A stretch of DNA of 64,000 nucleotides. It comes from Anaerolineales bacterium UBA2395. GTDB lineage: Bacteria; Chloroflexota; Anaerolineae; Anaerolineales; Villigracilaceae. Below the pieces are notes generated by a model. The model was not told where the DNA came from. It worked only from the letters and a program-made list of their open reading frames with translations, and did not search any database. Below, piece by piece: positions 60,354 to 64,000 of this stretch. A program made the translations under genes and the position numbers. The DNA lies in contig DDSH01000009.1 in the NCBI GenBank assembly GCA_002343775.1, positions 1 to 64,000 of the forward strand, in the 5' to 3' direction. Position 1 is the stretch's first letter. Every line of letters begins with the position of its first letter.

Positions 60354-62456
60354 ATGCAGCGTTCTCGTTTGATCTGGATTTTCCCGATCATTGCCATTCT
60401 TTTATTGTGGACCTCCGCTTCCACACGTGCGGCTCCCTTGGCGGCGTATGCCCTGCCGGAGGGGCGTACCCATGATCAGGCACATGACTCGGGATATATC
60501 GATTGGAGTGGACCGGCTCAATATGTGTACATCACCCATCGCGATGGTTCCTCCCTGCCACCCGAGGAAGGTGGCGCTTATTGTGGTTCTGGATGTTCGG
60601 AATGGGTAACGCGACTGGGAAATGGTGGAACTGCCAGTGGTTCCTTCGACCGCAATGTCAGTTACTTTGAGGTGATGGTGGCATTCACACCCGAAGGCGG
60701 TGTTGGCACGGCGACTTTGAGTGCATGTTCCACCTCCAATTCCTGGTACCTGTATAACAGTTCCAGCACACCCGGCTTTGTGAGCATGATCCTGGCGGTC
60801 CCTTCCGGTTGTCGTTCCTGGTCCCTGTCGGCTTCCGGGGGCTTTGTGGATTTCCGCTCCATCGATGTGGAATACAGCGGTCCGCCCAACACGGCGACTC
60901 CCACCGCATCCCGAACACCTACCTTTACACCCACGATCACACGCACGCCGACGGCGACCCTTACCCCCAGTCGGACGCCAACGTTGACCTTTACTCCCAC
61001 CATGACGTTTACACCAACGGCGACCTTTACAAACACACCATCGCCTACTCCAACACCTTTACCGCCGCAAATTACAGGCGTGGTGGTTTGTGATCTGTGG
61101 GGCGATTCTGGTTGGTGCAGGGGGGAGGAGACTTTGGAACTGACCGCCAGTGATCCACAAGGGTATGATGTGACCATCAGCGGTGATTTGAATGGGGATC
61201 CCTTAACTTGTGGAAGTTCCTGCGACTTGCCTTTGCCGGAAGGCACAGGGACTGCGGATTACATCGTGACTTCCACCAGCGGTCGGACTGCCAGTGGCTC
61301 GTCGATCTGGCAACGGGACGGTACTCCGCCTGATCTGGCAGTATTACTTCCACCCGTGGATGGCAGAATTGGCTGGTACGTCTCAGAAGTGGACTTGTCT
61401 GCTACAGCCACCGATGCGATCTCCGGACTCTCGATCTTGAATGGAAGTCTGGATGGTGGAACGACCTGGATTTCCTTTCCAGTTCAGTTTACGGACGGAG
61501 AACATCTGGCACTGATCTATGCCAGGGACGTGGCAGGAAATGAGGTCACGGTATCCAGAAGTATCCGAGTGGATACCGTTTCGCCGGTTGCGCAAATTAC
61601 ATCTCACACCAATGGTGAAATAGTGCAGGGTGATGTGCAGTTATCTGGGAACCTGGAAGACCTGACTTCAGGACCGGAAGGTGGCGAGATTTCCATTGAT
61701 GGAGGCGTCACTTGGCAGCCTGTATTGCTGGAGGCAGGGAATTGGTCTTTCGTTTGGCGATCCGGAGAAGTACCCAATGGAGAGTACACCATCCAGGTGC
61801 GCGGAATGGATCGTGCTGGCAATGTTGGCGATGTGGTTTCGATCGCGTTAACTGTGGACAATGCCCCGCCCGCCGTGTCCATCACAGAACGGTGGTGGAT
61901 TTGGGAGAACGGAACTCTGAAGGTTTCCCCCAATCACTTTCCGATTGCCAGCATCCAGGTGACCATCCGGGATCCGCAAAAACGTTGGAAGGAGCTGGTG
62001 TTGGACTTTGATCCCGGTAAAAATTCCTATATTGTGAAATGGGGTCGGCGGTTTGGAGATGGAACATTGGCTCCTCCCTGGGAATATTCGGTTCTGGCAG
62101 AAGCTTGTGATGTAAATGGGTTATGCGGACAGGATGCGGGCAGGATCGTGATCCCGGAGATGGCGACCTCGACCGCCACTCTGAATCCTTCTCCAACAGC
62201 GACCAACACTTTGATGCCTTCGATAACACCAGGTGCAACACAAATACCGCCGACGCCGACTTTGGCACTGAACACACCGTTATCAGAGGAACAACCTAAG
62301 CCTGCTCTGTCTACCCTACCACTTTGGCAGATCATTGGCTTGCTGGGTTTGTTCATGGTGATTGCGTCTGCCAGTGTGGTCGACCCACGTCCCAAGGCTT
62401 TGGAACGGCTGGGCGAAACTTTCAAGATGATGTCGCAGACAAAAAAACGACTCTAA
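60354..62456 (+). CDS. Surface-exposed adhesin with Thr/Pro linkers and C-terminal anchor
   Basis: The 700-residue protein has a signal peptide (LIWIFPIIAILLLWTSASTRA), an N-terminal beta domain, a long Thr/Pro linker (TPT-type repeats at about 185-240), two or more Ig-like domains (LSLLNGSLDGG-type and DGGVTWQPVLLEAGNW), and a Pro-rich stalk. A final hydrophobic helix (WQIIGLLGLFMVIASASVV) and basic tail anchor it. AGGAG lies 5 bases before ATG 60354. It is the last large gene of the transfer operon and may act as a mating-pair or substrate adhesin. The linker's base repeats come from the codons of TPT, not from a separate repeat. Confidence 0.85.
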   Translation: MQRSRLIWIFPIIAILLLWTSASTRAAPLAAYALPEGRTHDQAHDSGYIDWSGPAQYVYITHRDGSSLPPEEGGAYCGSGCSEWVTRLGNGGTASGSFDRNVSYFEVMVAFTPEGGVGTATLSACSTSNSWYLYNSSSTPGFVSMILAVPSGCRSWSLSASGGFVDFRSIDVEYSGPPNTATPTASRTPTFTPTITRTPTATLTPSRTPTLTFTPTMTFTPTATFTNTPSPTPTPLPPQITGVVVCDLWGDSGWCRGEETLELTASDPQGYDVTISGDLNGDPLTCGSSCDLPLPEGTGTADYIVTSTSGRTASGSSIWQRDGTPPDLAVLLPPVDGRIGWYVSEVDLSATATDAISGLSILNGSLDGGTTWISFPVQFTDGEHLALIYARDVAGNEVTVSRSIRVDTVSPVAQITSHTNGEIVQGDVQLSGNLEDLTSGPEGGEISIDGGVTWQPVLLEAGNWSFVWRSGEVPNGEYTIQVRGMDRAGNVGDVVSIALTVDNAPPAVSITERWWIWENGTLKVSPNHFPIASIQVTIRDPQKRWKELVLDFDPGKNSYIVKWGRRFGDGTLAPPWEYSVLAEACDVNGLCGQDAGRIVIPEMATSTATLNPSPTATNTLMPSITPGATQIPPTPTLALNTPLSEEQPKPALSTLPLWQIIGLLGLFMVIASASVVDPRPKALERLGETFKMMSQTKKRL

Positions 62457-62484
62457 TAATAACGAATAACCAAAAGGAAAAAAC

Positions 62485-63030
62485 ATGGAAATAATTCTTG
62501 CAATAGTTGTGGCAGTTGCGGTAATCTTCTTTGGCGCGTTGATCAGCATGGGCAATGAACGACAGAGAAAAGCAATTGATGGGTTGAGGGAACAGGTGGT
62601 GCTATGGGCGGTCCAGGATTTGAAGATCAAGCGTGAACACTTGGCACAAACTGTGCAACTTCAAGATCCTTTGGGATGGCTCAATAAAACCTTTTCCAAA
62701 GTCTCTGGCTATGACATGAAATTACAAGTTTTGGAAATATTCGAGGAACCACAAGCCTTGATGTGCTCATCGGGTGACGGCAGTTCAAGAGTCATCTTTT
62801 CGCCACTCTCACCTGCCGACCTCCGCCGAATAACGAAAGGAAAACAAAATCGCCTATTCCAATTTGCCGAGCAGCATCCCCTGTTACTTCTCCCTCGGAA
62901 TGCGGATATCAACGTACTGTCCGTCTTGAATGCAGGTCTTTTATTTGACTTGGAGTTATCAATAACCTGGAAGGCGTTGGCCGGATTTGATTTGGAAATG
63001 GCAGACAGACTCTGGATATACAAATATTGA
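62485..63030 (+). CDS. Hypothetical membrane-anchored protein, 181 aa
   Basis: An N-terminal membrane segment (IILAIVVAVAVIFFGALIS) precedes a soluble domain with a mixed alpha/beta character (LREQVVLWAVQDLKIKREH; LVLEIFEEPQALMCSSG-like middle). No family recognised. AAGGAAAAAAC precedes the ATG. The strong terminator at 63077 closes the operon after it. Confidence 0.7.
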   Translation: MEIILAIVVAVAVIFFGALISMGNERQRKAIDGLREQVVLWAVQDLKIKREHLAQTVQLQDPLGWLNKTFSKVSGYDMKLQVLEIFEEPQALMCSSGDGSSRVIFSPLSPADLRRITKGKQNRLFQFAEQHPLLLLPRNADINVLSVLNAGLLFDLELSITWKALAGFDLEMADRLWIYKY

Positions 63031-63076
63031 CGATTCTTATCGATACAGATATGGGTCAAAATACATCTTTTAATTT

Positions 63077-63114
63077 CAACTCCCCCGCTCTGTCAAGCGG
63101 GGGAGTTGTTTTTT
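63077..63114 (+). terminator. Strong intrinsic terminator ending the transfer operon
   Basis: CAACTCCCCCGC (63077-63088) pairs perfectly with GCGGGGGAGTTG (63097-63108) around an 8-base loop, followed by TTTTTT. Confidence 0.9.
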
Positions 63115-63145
63115 ATAACTAATATTGATGGGGAGATGTTACGAA

Positions 63146-63400
63146 CTATGTTTTGTTTGCTTTCAACATTTGGAAAATATGATCCGCGATCCTCCGAAGA
63201 TGATTCGCATCCTGATAGGTGCGGCTCAAAATGATGCCCCCTTCCACCGCCGCGATGATCATTTCAGCCATATCACTGGCTTTGGAATCTTCCATACCGC
63301 CTGAAAGCAATTTATCCTTGAACGCGCCGATTAGCATGGCGTATCCCTCCTGGCAGGCAGTGTTGATCATTAATGGAATATTGTTGAGTATCATATTCAA
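63146..63400 (-). pseudogene. TetR-family C-terminal fragment
   Basis: The 84 residues match TetR/AcrR C-termini (ACQEGYAMLIGAFKDKLL, then ASDMAEMIIAAVEGGIILSR and LRRIADHIFQMLKA). The DNA-binding N-terminal half is missing; sequence to the right belongs to a rightward gene. It is probably a remnant at a junction. Confidence 0.65.
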
Positions 63401-63437
63401 ACGTCAACTGAAAGCACCGGATTAACTTGGTCAGCAT

Positions 63438-64000
63438 ATGAAGAACAAAGACCCCTTCCAGGAATTTGCTCCTGCCATTTTGAAAATCTACCGCCGGGAT
63501 AAGGAGGCGTTTTGGGCGGCAGTCATGGCGCCTTTTCTGGCAAACCAGGTTTCCCTGCTGGATTGGTGGCACCATCTCAAAGTGGATGTGGAATTACTCG
63601 CTACATTTCGTGGTTTGGATGCTCAGGCAAGACGCATTCTGCAGGAGTTCAGCGCGCCTCTCGGCATTGACGTGACGGAGTGGAAGAGCAATCGCGAACA
63701 GTACTTCAAGGATGCCTACCCGATCTTCGCCTTCCTGGTGGTATGGATGGACGAGATGGGACTGACCGATTTTTTGGAACACTTCGATGACATCCTGCGC
63801 TCAGCCGTGTTTGGTGTGGCGGGATATGGGATCCTGGACGAGAACGTGGACAGCGCATCCCCTTCCCCCGTTGAAGTTCTGACTTCCCAGACGTTGATCT
63901 GTGAATACGAATCAATCGTCCTGAACGTATTTGGCGTAACCCCTATAAATCTTTCTGTGCTGCAGCGTATGCGTTCGATCTTCCTGGCAGCGGAAATCAA
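63438..64000 (+). CDS. Unidentified protein, N-terminal part (runs off the window)
   Basis: The frame is open from ATG 63438 to the window end (187 codons). The product is helical and soluble: MKNKDPFQEFAPAILKIYR, LDWWHHLKVDVELLATFRG and EHFDDILRSAVFGVAGYG. The FDDIL and the helix-rich pattern weakly recall class I isoprenoid-synthase-like folds, but I do not claim a family. No clear ribosome site. The TetR fragment abuts it, so this may be chromosomal or the start of another module. Confidence 0.6.
   Translation, partial: MKNKDPFQEFAPAILKIYRRDKEAFWAAVMAPFLANQVSLLDWWHHLKVDVELLATFRGLDAQARRILQEFSAPLGIDVTEWKSNREQYFKDAYPIFAFLVVWMDEMGLTDFLEHFDDILRSAVFGVAGYGILDENVDSASPSPVEVLTSQTLICEYESIVLNVFGVTPINLSVLQRMRSIFLAAEI

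Noticed and set aside
60890..61060. Apparent tandem DNA repeat (ACNCC-type)
   Set aside because: Explained by codons of the Thr/Pro-rich linker of the adhesin; not a separate satellite or CRISPR.
1..64000. tRNA, rRNA, CRISPR array, relaxase, integrase or transposase
   Set aside because: Looked for by pattern on both strands and not seen; absence by eye is not proof for tRNA genes.

Overview
The window looks like a mosaic accessory region, probably an integrative or conjugative element, of a Chloroflexota bacterium of the Anaerolineae type. The clues are the SBBP/PxKF surface protein, the MalT-like ATPase fused to a SARP domain, the DUF6908 and Api92-like small proteins, CpaF-type ATPases next to VirB4/VirD4-type ATPases, and long attC-like repeats of a kind I associate with this group. 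No rRNA, tRNA, CRISPR array, relaxase or integrase was found, so the element type and its ends are not fixed by this window.

Layout. (1) 1-13.7 kb, leftward: a DNA-metabolism and accessory arm. It holds a methyltransferase-helicase interrupted by an intein, several small unknown proteins, an AbrB/PIN pair, RadC, a DnaN-like clamp, SSB and a DnaG-type primase. Several genes are preceded by a stereotyped hairpin, U-tract and Shine-Dalgarno unit. A consensus promoter at 14.2 kb and a terminator-like hairpin at 13.85 kb suggest a long attenuated leader. (2) 14.3-23.9 kb, leftward: an operon headed by a GntR regulator, with an isochorismatase-fold amidase closest to biuret hydrolase, two NCS2 permeases, the AllH/FdrA/AllG trio (DUF2877, FdrA, DUF1116) and a carbamate kinase. 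It reads as uptake of a ureide or nucleobase-like compound followed by carbamoyl transfer and ATP recovery. (3) 24.6-30.1 kb, rightward: a MalT/SARP regulator, a small membrane peptide, a Nif11/NHLP-leader-like protein and a GAF-HD-GYP phosphodiesterase. Blocks 2 and 3 together lie between two 34-bp direct repeats (14256 and 30263).

(4) 30.4-33.4 kb: a secreted M23 peptidase, a decayed Fic gene and an HNH endonuclease. (5) 33.7-38.9 kb, rightward: a secretion or conjugation operon with CpaB-, CpaE- and CpaF-like proteins and a small VirB4-N-domain-like protein (A). It resumes at 55.5-63.0 kb with the VirB4 ATPase part (B), a VirD4/TraD-type ATPase, small membrane proteins and a Ser/Thr/Pro-rich adhesin. 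Between A and B sit 16.6 kb of cargo: an attC-like cassette array (39.1-45.2 kb), a fragment of A, a MerR/aldo-keto reductase/DnaE block, a fragment of B, and a 1370-residue SBBP/PKD/PxKF surface protein.

The most striking single observation is inside the intein. A complete 242-codon PD-(D/E)XK homing-type nuclease gene with its own Shine-Dalgarno sequence is encoded in a different reading frame of the same strand, superimposed on intein sequence that must also stay open. Second is the A-cargo-A'-cargo-B'-cargo-B architecture, which marks the A/B junction as an insertion and recombination hot spot.
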